From contig JAWUWW010000037.1 in assembly GCA_034111645.1 (NCBI GenBank), positions 1-32,697 of the forward strand: a stretch of 32,697 nt of DNA, in the 5' to 3' direction. Numbering within the stretch: the first letter of the stretch is position 1; every line of letters begins with the position of its first letter. This DNA is from CANLBN01 sp034111645. GTDB taxonomy: Bacteria > Pseudomonadota > Gammaproteobacteria > Pseudomonadales > Cellvibrionaceae. Position numbers and translations under genes: made by a program. Below, piece by piece: positions 7,064 through 16,288 of the stretch. The notes under the pieces were generated by a model, which was not told the origin of the DNA, ran no database searches, and saw only the letters and a program-made list of their open reading frames with translations.

Positions 7064-7726
7064 ATGAATTTACATGATTTTCGTCGTCAGTATCAATCTA
7101 AAGGCCTAAGTCGCCAAGATTTACATGAGAATCCCATTGCGCAATTTGAGCTTTGGATGAAAGCGATTGTTGAGTTAGATACATCCGATCCGACAGCTAT
7201 GGTTTTAGCAACGGTTGACGGTACTGAGCCTACGCAGCGTATTGTCTTACTTAAGCAAGTTGATGAAGAAGGCTTTGTATTTTTTACCAATAGGCTGAGT
7301 TCGAAGGGTAAGCAAATGGCTTTAAATAATGCAGTTTCGCTGCATTTTCCTTGGCAGTTTATTAATCGGCAAGTGATAATTAAGGGACATGTAGAGTTGC
7401 TAACAAGAGAAGAAGATATCGAATATTTTCAATCTCGACCTAAGGCTAGCCAATGGGGTGCTCGTGCATCTGCGCAAAGCGAGCCACTTGATTCTAGGCA
7501 GCAACTTGTCGATCGCTACGAAAACGAAAAATCTCTTTATCCCGACAAAGTTCCAACTCCAGAGCATTGGGGTGGTTATAGAGTTATCCCGACTATCATC
7601 GAGTTTTGGGAGGGCGGAGAAGATCGACTACATAATCGCTTTGTCTACACCGTGCAAAATAGCTCTGATTCTGCCGCGGCGGGTGCAAGTCATAAGATTT
7701 GGTCTATTCAGCGTTTATCGCCTTAA
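7064..7726 (+). CDS. pdxH: Pyridoxamine 5'-phosphate oxidase
   Basis: A flavin enzyme of the cytosol that oxidises pyridoxine or pyridoxamine phosphate to pyridoxal phosphate, the cofactor used by the IlvA and ThrC enzymes encoded later in the window. The protein shows DPTAMVLATVDG, QRIVLLKQVDEEGFVFFTN, SLHFPWQFINRQVIIKG, SRPKASQWGARAS and the C-terminal EFWEGGEDRLHNRFVY signature. At 220 residues it has the normal size for the family (about 218 in E. coli). An ATG at 7064 is preferred over an in-frame TTG at 7055; neither has a strong ribosome site. A TATAAT at 6965-6970 is a possible promoter -10. Confidence 0.95.
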   Translation: MNLHDFRRQYQSKGLSRQDLHENPIAQFELWMKAIVELDTSDPTAMVLATVDGTEPTQRIVLLKQVDEEGFVFFTNRLSSKGKQMALNNAVSLHFPWQFINRQVIIKGHVELLTREEDIEYFQSRPKASQWGARASAQSEPLDSRQQLVDRYENEKSLYPDKVPTPEHWGGYRVIPTIIEFWEGGEDRLHNRFVYTVQNSSDSAAAGASHKIWSIQRLSP

Positions 7727-7824
7727 GGGATTTTGTTAAGTGTCATTTTTTAATGTCGCTAAAATTATCTTGGGCATTGTTTTTTTGTATGTAGTTCTCA
7801 AGTGAGTTCTCGAGTGAGTTTTAC

Positions 7825-8241
7825 ATGGTTGTAAAGTTATTAAAATTTGAGCACGCTCTTGTACGCCTATTAATGCCAGCGTTAATAGGCTTTATATTTT
7901 ATGGTGGGTGGGCTTTTTGGGCTAATTCTGAGTATGGGCTGACGATGGCGTTTAAGGCGGCCTTTATACAGGGTAGTTATAGTTTTACGATTACCTTGGT
8001 TTTAGCATTGAAAATTGAATGGTTATTTTTACGTTTTAAAAGCTGGCCGGCTCATTTGTATTTGATAGGTCTTATAAGCTGCAGTTTTTTGTATTTAAGC
8101 TCTTGGTCAATTAACTATTATGCGGGCACTCCTAATATTTTATTGACTATTTTGCCAGGCGCTGCTGTTAGTACCGTATACACAATTATTTATATTATAG
8201 GTCTCAATAAGTTAGAGAAAATAAAAAATAATCACGTATAA
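7825..8241 (+). CDS. Hypothetical inner-membrane protein with about four helices
   Basis: A 138-residue, strongly hydrophobic protein. Predicted membrane segments lie at about 14-33, 44-64, 76-96 and 106-128, separated by short loops, and the C-terminus is a basic tail (NKLEKIKNNHV). There is no recognisable catalytic motif and I do not recognise the family. It starts about 100 bases after pdxH on the same strand and ends before the ilvA leader region, so it may share the pdxH transcript. The start ATG at 7825 has a GAGTGAG element about seven bases ahead. Confidence 0.6.
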   Translation: MVVKLLKFEHALVRLLMPALIGFIFYGGWAFWANSEYGLTMAFKAAFIQGSYSFTITLVLALKIEWLFLRFKSWPAHLYLIGLISCSFLYLSSWSINYYAGTPNILLTILPGAAVSTVYTIIYIIGLNKLEKIKNNHV

Positions 8242-8320
8242 ATAAGTATTTTAGGCTTTTAGTGAAAATTGTTTCCTAAAAATAGTAGTAAGTTGTTTGC
8301 TTAACAACTACAATGAATTT

Positions 8321-8383
8321 ATGAAAATACAAAAATCAAAAATGATTATTATGATCGCGGCAATCTTATTTGCCGCGGGCTGA
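8321..8383 (+). CDS. Putative isoleucine-rich leader peptide of ilvA
   Basis: A 20-codon ORF, MKIQKSKMIIMIAAILFAAG, followed by TGA. Five of 20 codons are isoleucine (ATA, ATT, ATT, ATC, ATC at residues 3, 9, 10, 12 and 15). IlvA makes the first committed intermediate of isoleucine, so this is the expected control amino acid. The ORF's end overlaps a hairpin and its stop codon lies inside the proposed antiterminator arm. The ribosome site is weak, which is a caveat. It could alternatively be read as a truncated lipoprotein signal ending where the lipobox Cys would be, but the downstream structures favour a leader role. Confidence 0.6.
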   Translation: MKIQKSKMIIMIAAILFAAG

Positions 8384-8445
8384 TTAATAACGCATGTTTG
8401 TCATTAATTAACCCTCGTACTGTGAAGTTCGGGGGTTTTTGTTTT
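8356..8445 (+). promoter_or_regulatory. Predicted transcription attenuator controlling ilvA
   Basis: Three mutually arranged structures are visible. Hairpin 1 is CGCGGCAA (8356-8363) with TTGCCGCG (8370-8377), a perfect 8-bp stem over the end of the leader ORF. The antiterminator is GGGCTGATTAAT (8377-8388) with ATTAATTAACCC (8403-8414), 11 of 12 positions paired counting one G-T. The terminator is AACCCTCG (8410-8417) with CGGGGGTT (8430-8437), extended by ACT/AGT closing a GTGA tetraloop, then TTTTTGTTTT. Antiterminator and terminator share 8410-8414, so they exclude each other. A ribosome finishing the leader at TGA 8381-8383 would cover the antiterminator arm and favour termination. Stalling at Ile codons would free it. 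No experiment supports this yet. Confidence 0.7.
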
Positions 8446-8531
8446 AGGGTCTAATACAAGTATCTGATTAGTGTTTGATTGTTAATGTCTCTATTAATAA
8501 GATAATTGTTATCAAAGTAGTATGGATTAAA

Positions 8532-10100
8532 ATGTTAAAAGCATTGATGAAAAAAATATCATTACCGTTATCCTTGCCTTGGCTTAAAGGCGATGACGAA
8601 TTTGATTATTATAAGGCGATAAAGCAAGCAGATATGACACCGCTAGCTGTAGTCACAGGTGTGACCAGAGTTAAATCACTTGAGGCAAAATATAAAAACA
8701 ATATCTGGTTAAAGCGAGAAGATCGGCAGCCGGTTTATTCGTTTAAAATCCGCGGCGCTTACAACAAATTAAGACAGCTACCGCCAAATTCTAACGTCAT
8801 TACAGCCTCGGCCGGCAATCATGCACAGGGTCTTGCCTACAGTGCAAATCACCTAGGCCATAGAGCGCGTATTGTTATGCCCAGCACAACGCCACAAATC
8901 AAAGTAGAGGCGGTGCGTAATTTTGGTGGCGAAGTCATTATTTATGGACAAAATTTTGATGCAGCCAATGCTCATGCAAAAGAACTTGCTTTAGAGGATG
9001 GTGCAGTATTTGTACCCCCGTTTGATGATCGCGATGTCATTATTGGCCAAGGTACCGTTGCGCGTGAATTATTAGATCAACTTAAAGATTTACATGCGGT
9101 ATTTATACCTGTGGGTGGTGGTGGCTTATTCGCCGGCATGTCTGCATATATTAAAGCGGTTAATCCGGATATTAAAGTGATTGCTGTCGAGGCTGATGAT
9201 AGCGCTTGTTTTAATGCGGCGATGAAAGCAGGTAAGCCGGTAGATCTAGATTATGTAGGAAGTTTTGCCGATGGTGTTGCGGTTAAACGAATTGGTGTCG
9301 AGACTTTTCGAGTAGGTCGCCAGCATTGTGATGAAGTTATTACCGTATCAAGCGATGCGATATGTGCGGCTATGCAGGATATTTTTGTCTCTATGCGCGC
9401 TATTTCAGAACCTTCAGGTGCGCTCGCTTTAGCGGGCATTAAAAAGTGGTGTGAACAAACTGGCACGACCAATAAAAACTTGGCGGGCATACTGTCTGGT
9501 GCTAATCTGAATTTTAATACCTTGCGCTATGTTGCCGAGCGCACGGCCCTTGGACAAAAAAACGAAGCCTTGTTTGCAGTGACAATTCCCGAGGTGCCTG
9601 GTAGCTTTAAACAATTCTGTCAGGCTATCAACAGTCGTCCTATTACAGAATTTAATTATCGGTTTGCTAGCGTATCTGAGCAGGCACAAATATTTGTTGG
9701 TATTGGTTTGCGCAATGGCGAAGAAGAATTAATGGATGTAAAAAGAGAGTTTAGCGAAGCGGGCTATGCATTTGTTGATCTCTCCGATGACGAACTCGCT
9801 AAGGTACATTTACGCTATATGGTAGGCGGGCGTGGTGGCAAGCTAGCAAAAGAACGCCTATTTCGTTTTGACTTTCCTGAATATCCAGGAGCACTACTAC
9901 GATTTTTAGAAACTTTGGGATCCGATTGGAATATTAGTTTGTTTCACTATCGTAACCAAGGGGCTGCTATTGGCAATGTGCTAGCAGGTATTGATGTGCC
10001 TGAGTCAGATAACGCTAAATTTAACGAGCACCTAAAAAGGCTTGATTATGAATTTTCTGAAGAAACAAACAACCCTTGTTATCAGCGCTTTTTGGGTTGA
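8532..10100 (+). CDS. ilvA: Threonine ammonia-lyase (threonine deaminase), biosynthetic
   Basis: A PLP enzyme converting threonine to 2-oxobutanoate, the first step of isoleucine synthesis. With the ATG at 8532 it has 522 residues, close to the 514 of E. coli IlvA. The PLP lysine is Lys72 in YSFKIRGAYNKL. SAGNHAQG binds the substrate carboxylate region, and the phosphate-binding loop is GGGGLFAG. Two ACT-like regulatory domains follow (ALFAVTIPEVPGSFKQF and RLFRFDFPEYPGALLRF), where isoleucine and valine bind in known IlvA, so this is the biosynthetic form rather than short catabolic TdcB. The frame is open back to TTG 8475 with Ile/Val-rich codons; the ATG with GGA five bases ahead is preferred. 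It follows the predicted attenuator. Confidence 0.95.
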   Translation: MLKALMKKISLPLSLPWLKGDDEFDYYKAIKQADMTPLAVVTGVTRVKSLEAKYKNNIWLKREDRQPVYSFKIRGAYNKLRQLPPNSNVITASAGNHAQGLAYSANHLGHRARIVMPSTTPQIKVEAVRNFGGEVIIYGQNFDAANAHAKELALEDGAVFVPPFDDRDVIIGQGTVARELLDQLKDLHAVFIPVGGGGLFAGMSAYIKAVNPDIKVIAVEADDSACFNAAMKAGKPVDLDYVGSFADGVAVKRIGVETFRVGRQHCDEVITVSSDAICAAMQDIFVSMRAISEPSGALALAGIKKWCEQTGTTNKNLAGILSGANLNFNTLRYVAERTALGQKNEALFAVTIPEVPGSFKQFCQAINSRPITEFNYRFASVSEQAQIFVGIGLRNGEEELMDVKREFSEAGYAFVDLSDDELAKVHLRYMVGGRGGKLAKERLFRFDFPEYPGALLRFLETLGSDWNISLFHYRNQGAAIGNVLAGIDVPESDNAKFNEHLKRLDYEFSEETNNPCYQRFLG

Positions 10101-10204
10101 GTCTTTGCTGGTATGAGAAAAGCCCTTAGCGCTGGTGTTGGGTTTAGACCTATGCAAATTGTGATCAGTTTTTGCCAATGTTTGCATCAAAGTTTTTATA
10201 GCTG

Positions 10205-13200
10205 TCATTTTTCAATGGTATAAACAACATCTCCTCCACTTATTTCAGCGCTAGTTTCTGATATCAACTTCCAAGAGCGACTAAGCGAATACTCGAGCGA
10301 TAAAATATTAACAGGCTTAAAAAGCCCTATGCCATAACTGACATAAAGCTCAGGGGATAAATATTTTCCTAACACCAGTTCTGCTAAACCATTATCGCTA
10401 GCTGAACCTGCTTCACCCGAACCTGTTTTTAAACGAAGAGTATCTAACTTAAAGGTCTCGCCTAAATTACTTATTATTGAATCGCCTTTACTTAAGCTAA
10501 GAGACAATAGCAGCTGATTAATAGCGTTACTTTCTCCATCTGACGATTGTTCTAAAGGCCTCCCAAGAACCAACCAAGATAATTGCTCAGATTGCGTCAT
10601 TGACGGTTCTGAAAATATGGTTAAATCAGGTTGAGATAGACTCCCGCGAGCAAATACACCCACGGTTATCCCCTCGGCTGGTCGTCGCAACGCTTTGATA
10701 TCAATTCCAGGTTTGGCAACGGGTCCGCCGGTAAATAAAATCAAACCTTTCTCTATCACTAAGCCTTGTCCAAAGGCTCGATATTCACCATCTACAATAT
10801 TGATCTTGCCATTACCTAGAACAGGCCCTTGTTCTTGTTTAATTATATTTAACGAGCCAGTGGTCGCGCCTTTAAAGCCAAAGCCGTCTATTGTTACTGC
10901 GTCGCCTAGAATGATATCAATATTTGCAGTAATACTTTGCTGGGTTTTATTGGCGGGTGCATTATTTTCTGTATCAACAATAATTTGATCTTCTGATGAC
11001 GTAACAACAGAGGCAGGAATTTTATTAGGCGTAATGTTAGCTCTCGGAATTATAATGGAGCCATTAATATTAATTAAAGCGTCGATGGTTACAATTTTAA
11101 GGTCAGGTGAGACGAATATTAAAGCCTCTTTTGTATCGAAGATTTTAAATTTTTCACCTTTCAGAGAAAGATTCTGTTGAGGCGATTGTTTTCCATCGGG
11201 TAATTGCATCTTACCGTCTACCTTTAAAATGCCACCGCCTGAGTTAACGGAAGCCTGATATTCGATGCCTGATTGTTTATCTCCTGTTACGATGAGCGAT
11301 ATATTTTCTAGAAAAATACCGGGGCTAATTAGCAGGAGTTGGCCTTCACTTAGCGTTAATTTTCCATCAAACCATGGTTTTGCAATTGATCCACCTATGC
11401 GCCATTGGCTATCGATCTTACCTTTTAAATCTTTAGAGTCAGGTATAAAAGAATTAAAAGGTGCTAAATTATATAAGGCTAAATTTAACTTACCCTCAAT
11501 CTCGCGCTCTATAAAAGAGGCGTTATTGTTACTTATAATTAACGAAGTTTCGAAGCCCGTTTGATTTTCAACGGGTAGTTTTACTAATGCTTTTATTTCA
11601 TTTTTATTAGAAGTGATTGAAAAGCTACCGGCTTCTAAGCGGATAGATTGTTGACGTTTATTCTCATCAGGTGTTTCAGTGTCGCTAGCAGAGGCTTCAA
11701 TTTCCCAGTTAAGCTTGCCTGCAGTCGTTAATAAGGTTATGTCAGCATCAATATCTTGGGATATTGATGACTTATCTTTGGCTACACTAATATTACCTTG
11801 GCCATTGATAATACTGTCTTGCCATGAAATGTTTTCGGGAAAAAAGGCTGAAAAATATTCAACGGATAAATCTGCAAGAGAAAAATTAATCTGACTTAAA
11901 TCATCATTATTGTTGGCGTTAAGGCAAGCTTTGGCCTTTTTGACATTATCTTTAACATCACTTAACCAACAATGATTGTTAATGAGCTGCTGGTTTTTTG
12001 AAAGTTCTCCGCTTAGTGTATTTTGTAGATACCATGGCGCTAGTTCTAGGACATTTATGCTGGCATCCTGTACGACAAATTTCCATTGAAAATCATCAGG
12101 CTTTTCATTTAATTGTCCTGATAATTTTAGATCGATTTTCCCTTCACGATTCTTTAGATCGACACGTAGTTGATGACTTTCAGCATTCCCATTAAATATT
12201 GTCGATAAAGATTCAATATCTATTGCGTTAAAAGATATTTTTTGTGCATTTAATGTGATGTTATTTTTGTCATTATTATTTTGTAGATTAATGTTTTGCA
12301 AATCAATATTCTGCCAATTAAGGTCGGCAGTAGCTGTTAATGTTTCAATTTTGATATCAAAGGCATCAATATCAGCCGCGCTTAGCGTCAGTTCAGTTTT
12401 AATAGCATGAAGCATGTCTTGTGTTGAAGGCGTTTTAGATAAAGGAAACTTTATATCAATTGTCCCATTGGTGTTTATTTTTCCTTTGCTGTTTGGCACA
12501 AGTTCTTCTAAGTTGTTGCTCGATATCAACCATTTTGCAGATAAGGTTTTATTTACCTTAAACACAGCGTCAGCAGAAATTGTGCTATCACCGGAATTTA
12601 GCAGCAGTTTCTCGATGGTCAATTCATGATTTCCATTCTCATCAACGATAAAATCACCCGCTGTATCTAATGAGAAAGTGTGATTGCGCAAGCTACCTGT
12701 AGAATTAAGCGTAGTCTTAATTAGAGGAGCGCCATTAGAGGCTTTTGACGTATTAATTGATAAGTTAAGTCCAAGATCACCAGGCCAATTTGTAGATACT
12801 ATTGCGGGATTTAGGTTTCCCCCCGATAGGCTTAATGTGGCGATAAGCTCTGGCTTTAAGATTATACTCCCTTGGCCGTTCAATGTTCCAATTGCTCCAC
12901 TTAAAGAAATGTCAGCCAGTGTTACTCGTTTATTATTGCCAGTACCCTTTAGGCTTAATGCACCTTGAGTTAATTGTCCCTGCTTATCTTGTAAGTTTGT
13001 ATTTAATAAAGTGTCTAGAGAAAAAATATAATTTTTTAAATTTCCTGTAATTAATAAATTTCCCCGTTGGCTAGATACTTTTACATTCGACTGCTGAGTT
13101 TTTTGCGAGCCGCTAATATCGATATCAATACGGCTTTCTGTGATGCTAGTTGTAGTATTAGCTATGGCATTGGTTTCTTTAGCGGTATCAGGGATATTAA

Positions 13201-14320
13201 GCTCTTCCCATTTTAAAGAAAGTGAAACTGCTTTACTATTTTCATCCTCTAAAAGCTTAGGCTGGATACTCCCTTTAAGAGCTAGTCGTTTGACTATGCC
13301 GGGAATATCCGCTAGCACGTCAATTGCAAGTTGATTATTTTTCCAGTCACCATTTGCTTGAGTATTAATACTCATATTTTTATCGAGTTCTTTTATTTCT
13401 AATTTGCTAGTGATATTAGCCGTATTTATATTGCCGCCTATATCTATCGCGCCTTTAATTTGATAGTTAGGCCACTGGGCATTAATATCAGAGACTCTAA
13501 TATTTTTTAAATTTATGTCTGATAAAATATTTATATTATTAAATAAATCATTAACTGATAAAGCTATAGTTGAGTCGTAGGGTGGGGCTATATTATTGTC
13601 TATTTGGATACTTTCAAGATTACCCGTTACGGTTGTTTTACCATGGACAGTTTTGATATCTGGAGATTTAACGGCCCAAGATAATTGCCCATTAATATCA
13701 TTTTTAGAGGCATTCGCTTTATCTAAACTTAAATTTAAATGACCTTTTAAATCTATGGAATCACTGCTTAGCTCAAGCTTTTTTATCGATATTGATTCTT
13801 TATTAGTGTTTGCTGTTAAGGCTAGACGTTGAATTCTTATGGCTCGATCAGCTTGATAGGCAGAAAAAGACCCATCGCTTATTTCAATGGTATTGATATT
13901 AATGTTGACGGGTAATTTTAATTGTTTAAATATTTCTTCAATAGATGGCGTGGGTTGTGCCGCCTCTTTTGGGGGAGCTGAAGCTGTGAGTTGTATAATA
14001 TTTATAGCAGAGGCTTTAAAAGTATCTATATCTATAGTTCGAGAAAATAATTTACTAGGGTGCCATTTAAAATATAAATCCTTAATGCTTACATCAATTT
14101 CCTCATTTTTAAAGTTAATGTCTCGAAGTGTAATGACTCCAAGCAAACGCCCCTCATAATGATTAATCGTAAGTTTCGGGATAGCCGGCAATAGGTGTCG
14201 ACTCATTATCGATTGAAAGCCCGATTGGCTGGCCGTTAACCAGCCTACAATTAATAATAGTATTAGTAGCAATGCAACAAATGCAGTAAGAGCCCAGCCC
14301 AGCCATCGCTTAATAATCAT
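10205..14320 (-). CDS. tamB: Translocation and assembly module subunit TamB
   Basis: A 1371-residue AsmA-superfamily protein anchored in the inner membrane and spanning the periplasm. With TamA it supports outer-membrane protein assembly and is implicated in lipid transport. The N-terminal helix is at about 8-29 (WALTAFVALLLILLLIVGWL). Long repetitive beta-strand-rich sequence with many Asn, Ser, Leu and Ile residues follows. The C-terminal DUF490/TamB domain has VLGRPLEQSS, LRLKTGSGEAG, LGKYLSPELYVSYGIGLF and SLEYSLSRSWKLISET. Length is similar to E. coli TamB (1259). Its ATG overlaps the tamA stop by four bases (14317-14320), indicating translational coupling. Several antisense ORFs lie opposite it and are not credible genes. 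Confidence 0.94.
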   Translation of the reverse strand: MIIKRWLGWALTAFVALLLILLLIVGWLTASQSGFQSIMSRHLLPAIPKLTINHYEGRLLGVITLRDINFKNEEIDVSIKDLYFKWHPSKLFSRTIDIDTFKASAINIIQLTASAPPKEAAQPTPSIEEIFKQLKLPVNININTIEISDGSFSAYQADRAIRIQRLALTANTNKESISIKKLELSSDSIDLKGHLNLSLDKANASKNDINGQLSWAVKSPDIKTVHGKTTVTGNLESIQIDNNIAPPYDSTIALSVNDLFNNINILSDINLKNIRVSDINAQWPNYQIKGAIDIGGNINTANITSKLEIKELDKNMSINTQANGDWKNNQLAIDVLADIPGIVKRLALKGSIQPKLLEDENSKAVSLSLKWEELNIPDTAKETNAIANTTTSITESRIDIDISGSQKTQQSNVKVSSQRGNLLITGNLKNYIFSLDTLLNTNLQDKQGQLTQGALSLKGTGNNKRVTLADISLSGAIGTLNGQGSIILKPELIATLSLSGGNLNPAIVSTNWPGDLGLNLSINTSKASNGAPLIKTTLNSTGSLRNHTFSLDTAGDFIVDENGNHELTIEKLLLNSGDSTISADAVFKVNKTLSAKWLISSNNLEELVPNSKGKINTNGTIDIKFPLSKTPSTQDMLHAIKTELTLSAADIDAFDIKIETLTATADLNWQNIDLQNINLQNNNDKNNITLNAQKISFNAIDIESLSTIFNGNAESHQLRVDLKNREGKIDLKLSGQLNEKPDDFQWKFVVQDASINVLELAPWYLQNTLSGELSKNQQLINNHCWLSDVKDNVKKAKACLNANNNDDLSQINFSLADLSVEYFSAFFPENISWQDSIINGQGNISVAKDKSSISQDIDADITLLTTAGKLNWEIEASASDTETPDENKRQQSIRLEAGSFSITSNKNEIKALVKLPVENQTGFETSLIISNNNASFIEREIEGKLNLALYNLAPFNSFIPDSKDLKGKIDSQWRIGGSIAKPWFDGKLTLSEGQLLLISPGIFLENISLIVTGDKQSGIEYQASVNSGGGILKVDGKMQLPDGKQSPQQNLSLKGEKFKIFDTKEALIFVSPDLKIVTIDALININGSIIIPRANITPNKIPASVVTSSEDQIIVDTENNAPANKTQQSITANIDIILGDAVTIDGFGFKGATTGSLNIIKQEQGPVLGNGKINIVDGEYRAFGQGLVIEKGLILFTGGPVAKPGIDIKALRRPAEGITVGVFARGSLSQPDLTIFSEPSMTQSEQLSWLVLGRPLEQSSDGESNAINQLLLSLSLSKGDSIISNLGETFKLDTLRLKTGSGEAGSASDNGLAELVLGKYLSPELYVSYGIGLFKPVNILSLEYSLSRSWKLISETSAEISGGDVVYTIEK

Positions 14321-16194
14321 AAGTCTGGCCCTATACTTATATGAAAGCGAAAGGTTTCATCAGGGTCGTCAAAAGGATGCGCGAAATCGACACGAATCAT
14401 GCCTATGGGAGAGCGATAACGAAACCCAATTCCAGCGGCTTTCTTTAGCTCTAGTTGAGAGTCTTTAGCGGCATCACCGGCATCAAAAAATACAGCGGCA
14501 CCATAATTATTCCAAAATAAATAATCTACTTCAACACTCATGGCGGCTAAATATTGACCGCCAATGTTGTTGCCAAAACTATTTACTTCGCCTATATCTT
14601 TGTAGTCATAACCTCTCACTGATTGTCCTCCTCCCGTAAAAAAACGTTCAGATGGAGGTAGGTCATCAAAGTCACTAGTGACTATTAAACCAAGATCTAA
14701 TCGATTAAGTAGGCGAGACTTATTGTTTAAAGGGATAACAGAACGGCCAGAGATACTATTGTGCAAAAAAGTAGTGTCAGAAATATTGGACTCAATGCCT
14801 CCATGCATATCAGCCGATAAGCTATAACCTTTGCGAGTGAATAGCGCATTGTCAGCCTTGGCATAATTAAATGTTATTCCTGGCATCAATAAATTAGCAG
14901 TCTGATCTAATTCATTATCAAAACTAAACTGTTCTTGTAGAAGTGTGATTGAAAAGCGAGTGCGACTACCCCATAAGTTTTTATTAATTGCTGACCCAAT
15001 ACTGTATTGAATCGAATCTATATTATTAATATTTTCTTGGTCGATATTGCTAAAAAAATCTAATGATTCTTTACTAATGTTACCAATAGGAATCTTATAC
15101 TGAGCGCTTAGGTTATTTGCTACTGGAGATAAGCGCGTACTAAATTGAAGATTGTGTCCATATTGATTAACCCGTCGATTAAGCACACTAAAGCCAACTC
15201 GCGGCCCCGTGTCTGTGCCAAAACCTGCACGCATAGAATATTTTAATTTTTTAGAAGGCGTTGCCGTAATCGTAACGGGAATATATTGCAATATAGTTTT
15301 TTCTTTTTCGATATTGATTTCTGTATTAGAAAAATATCCAGTATCCATAAGTCGTAATTGTAATTCTATGAGTCGATCTGTATTGAATACGGTTTCTTCG
15401 TCAATGACGATCAGTTTTTCAACTAAAGAATCATTAACTACTGACTGCTCAATTTTTATTGGTCCGAAAAAATATTTAAGGCCGCTGTTTATATCGAGAA
15501 GAATAGTCGCCTGCTGATTTTTGATGTCGACACGCAATTCGCTTTTTATATACTCAGCATCTATATAACCTAGGTCGAATATAGTATCGAATAGTAGCTG
15601 TTTAAAATTGGTATAAGGTTGATGCAATAATTTATCTCCTTGCTTGAAGGGTAAATTATCGATTAACGCTTTAACGGCAGGTTCATTTTCGGCTGGCCCT
15701 AAAACCTTTACTGCAATCGTTTGAATTTTTACCTGTGGTCCCAATGAAATCGCATAGACTGCTTTCCACTGTTCGTTTTCTTTATTTAAAGACTGGTTAA
15801 TAGTCGCTTCATAAAAACCGAAAGGCTGAATGGCTTGCTCAATTTGTTTTTGAGTTTTTTTGTGAAGTTGTTGAATTTTTTGATCTGATAGATCGGGCTT
15901 GCTTGGCTGTTGAGTTACTCCCACAAGAGAGAGGCCTTTGCGTACATTATCTACAACTTTATCTGTAGCGGCTGAAATCTCAGTCTTGTTGGTTTGATTA
16001 GCGGCCGTTATAATAGATAGGCTATTATTTATGTTTGCGAGAACCTCGCCCTCAACTCCAGTGATTTCTACTTTTAGGTTGTTAGCAGCAAATACTGTTT
16101 GAGCCGCTAATATCGATAATATAAAAAGTATGACTTTACAATAAATAAGCATGGGTGCCAGTGACGTGCTTTTGAACAATAATAACAATTTCAT
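14317..16194 (-). CDS. tamA: Translocation and assembly module subunit TamA (BamA/Omp85 family)
   Basis: A 625-residue outer-membrane barrel protein partnering TamB. The signal sequence is MLIYCKVILFILSILAAQTVFA, preceded by 14 residues if ATG 16194 is used; an internal ATG at 16152 would start exactly at the signal peptide and may be the true start. POTRA domains occupy about residues 40-300 (LKVEITGVEG..., KIQTIAVKVLGPA..., LKYFFGPIKIEQ...). The C-terminal half is the 16-stranded barrel, with SERFFTGGGQSVRGYDYKDIG (the conserved VRGY lid-lock motif of Omp85 proteins) and the closing SPIGMIRVDFAHPF...FRFHISIGPDL. Length compares with 577 for E. coli TamA. Transcribed divergently from ffh. 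Confidence 0.94.
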   Translation of the reverse strand: MKLLLLFKSTSLAPMLIYCKVILFILSILAAQTVFAANNLKVEITGVEGEVLANINNSLSIITAANQTNKTEISAATDKVVDNVRKGLSLVGVTQQPSKPDLSDQKIQQLHKKTQKQIEQAIQPFGFYEATINQSLNKENEQWKAVYAISLGPQVKIQTIAVKVLGPAENEPAVKALIDNLPFKQGDKLLHQPYTNFKQLLFDTIFDLGYIDAEYIKSELRVDIKNQQATILLDINSGLKYFFGPIKIEQSVVNDSLVEKLIVIDEETVFNTDRLIELQLRLMDTGYFSNTEINIEKEKTILQYIPVTITATPSKKLKYSMRAGFGTDTGPRVGFSVLNRRVNQYGHNLQFSTRLSPVANNLSAQYKIPIGNISKESLDFFSNIDQENINNIDSIQYSIGSAINKNLWGSRTRFSITLLQEQFSFDNELDQTANLLMPGITFNYAKADNALFTRKGYSLSADMHGGIESNISDTTFLHNSISGRSVIPLNNKSRLLNRLDLGLIVTSDFDDLPPSERFFTGGGQSVRGYDYKDIGEVNSFGNNIGGQYLAAMSVEVDYLFWNNYGAAVFFDAGDAAKDSQLELKKAAGIGFRYRSPIGMIRVDFAHPFDDPDETFRFHISIGPDL

Positions 16195-16209
16195 TAGATG
16201 AGTGATTTC

Positions 16210-16238
16210 TTGGCCTCACATCTTATCATCTGTATACT
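16210..16238 (+). promoter_or_regulatory. Sigma-70 type promoter for ffh
   Basis: TTGGCC (16210-16215), a 17-base spacer, then TATACT (16233-16238), in the short divergent gap between tamA and ffh. It is placed about 50 bases ahead of the ffh start. Confidence 0.6.
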
Positions 16239-16288
16239 GCCTGCTACTATCATATACGTTCATCAACTAAGAATTATGTATTTTAATC

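Noticed and set aside
8321..8395. Reading the ilvA leader TGA as selenocysteine or as a lost lipobox Cys
   Set aside because: Readthrough adds only seven codons before the next stop, with no lipoprotein body. The Ile content and the overlapping terminator/antiterminator explain the region better.
8532..10100. Catabolic threonine dehydratase (tdcB) as the identity of this gene
   Set aside because: The protein has the long C-terminal ACT-like regulatory region, absent from the roughly 330-residue catabolic enzyme.
10695..14159. Several plus-strand ORFs of 64-99 codons opposite tamB
   Set aside because: They are antisense to a long conserved gene, have no recognisable domains and reflect its codon pattern.
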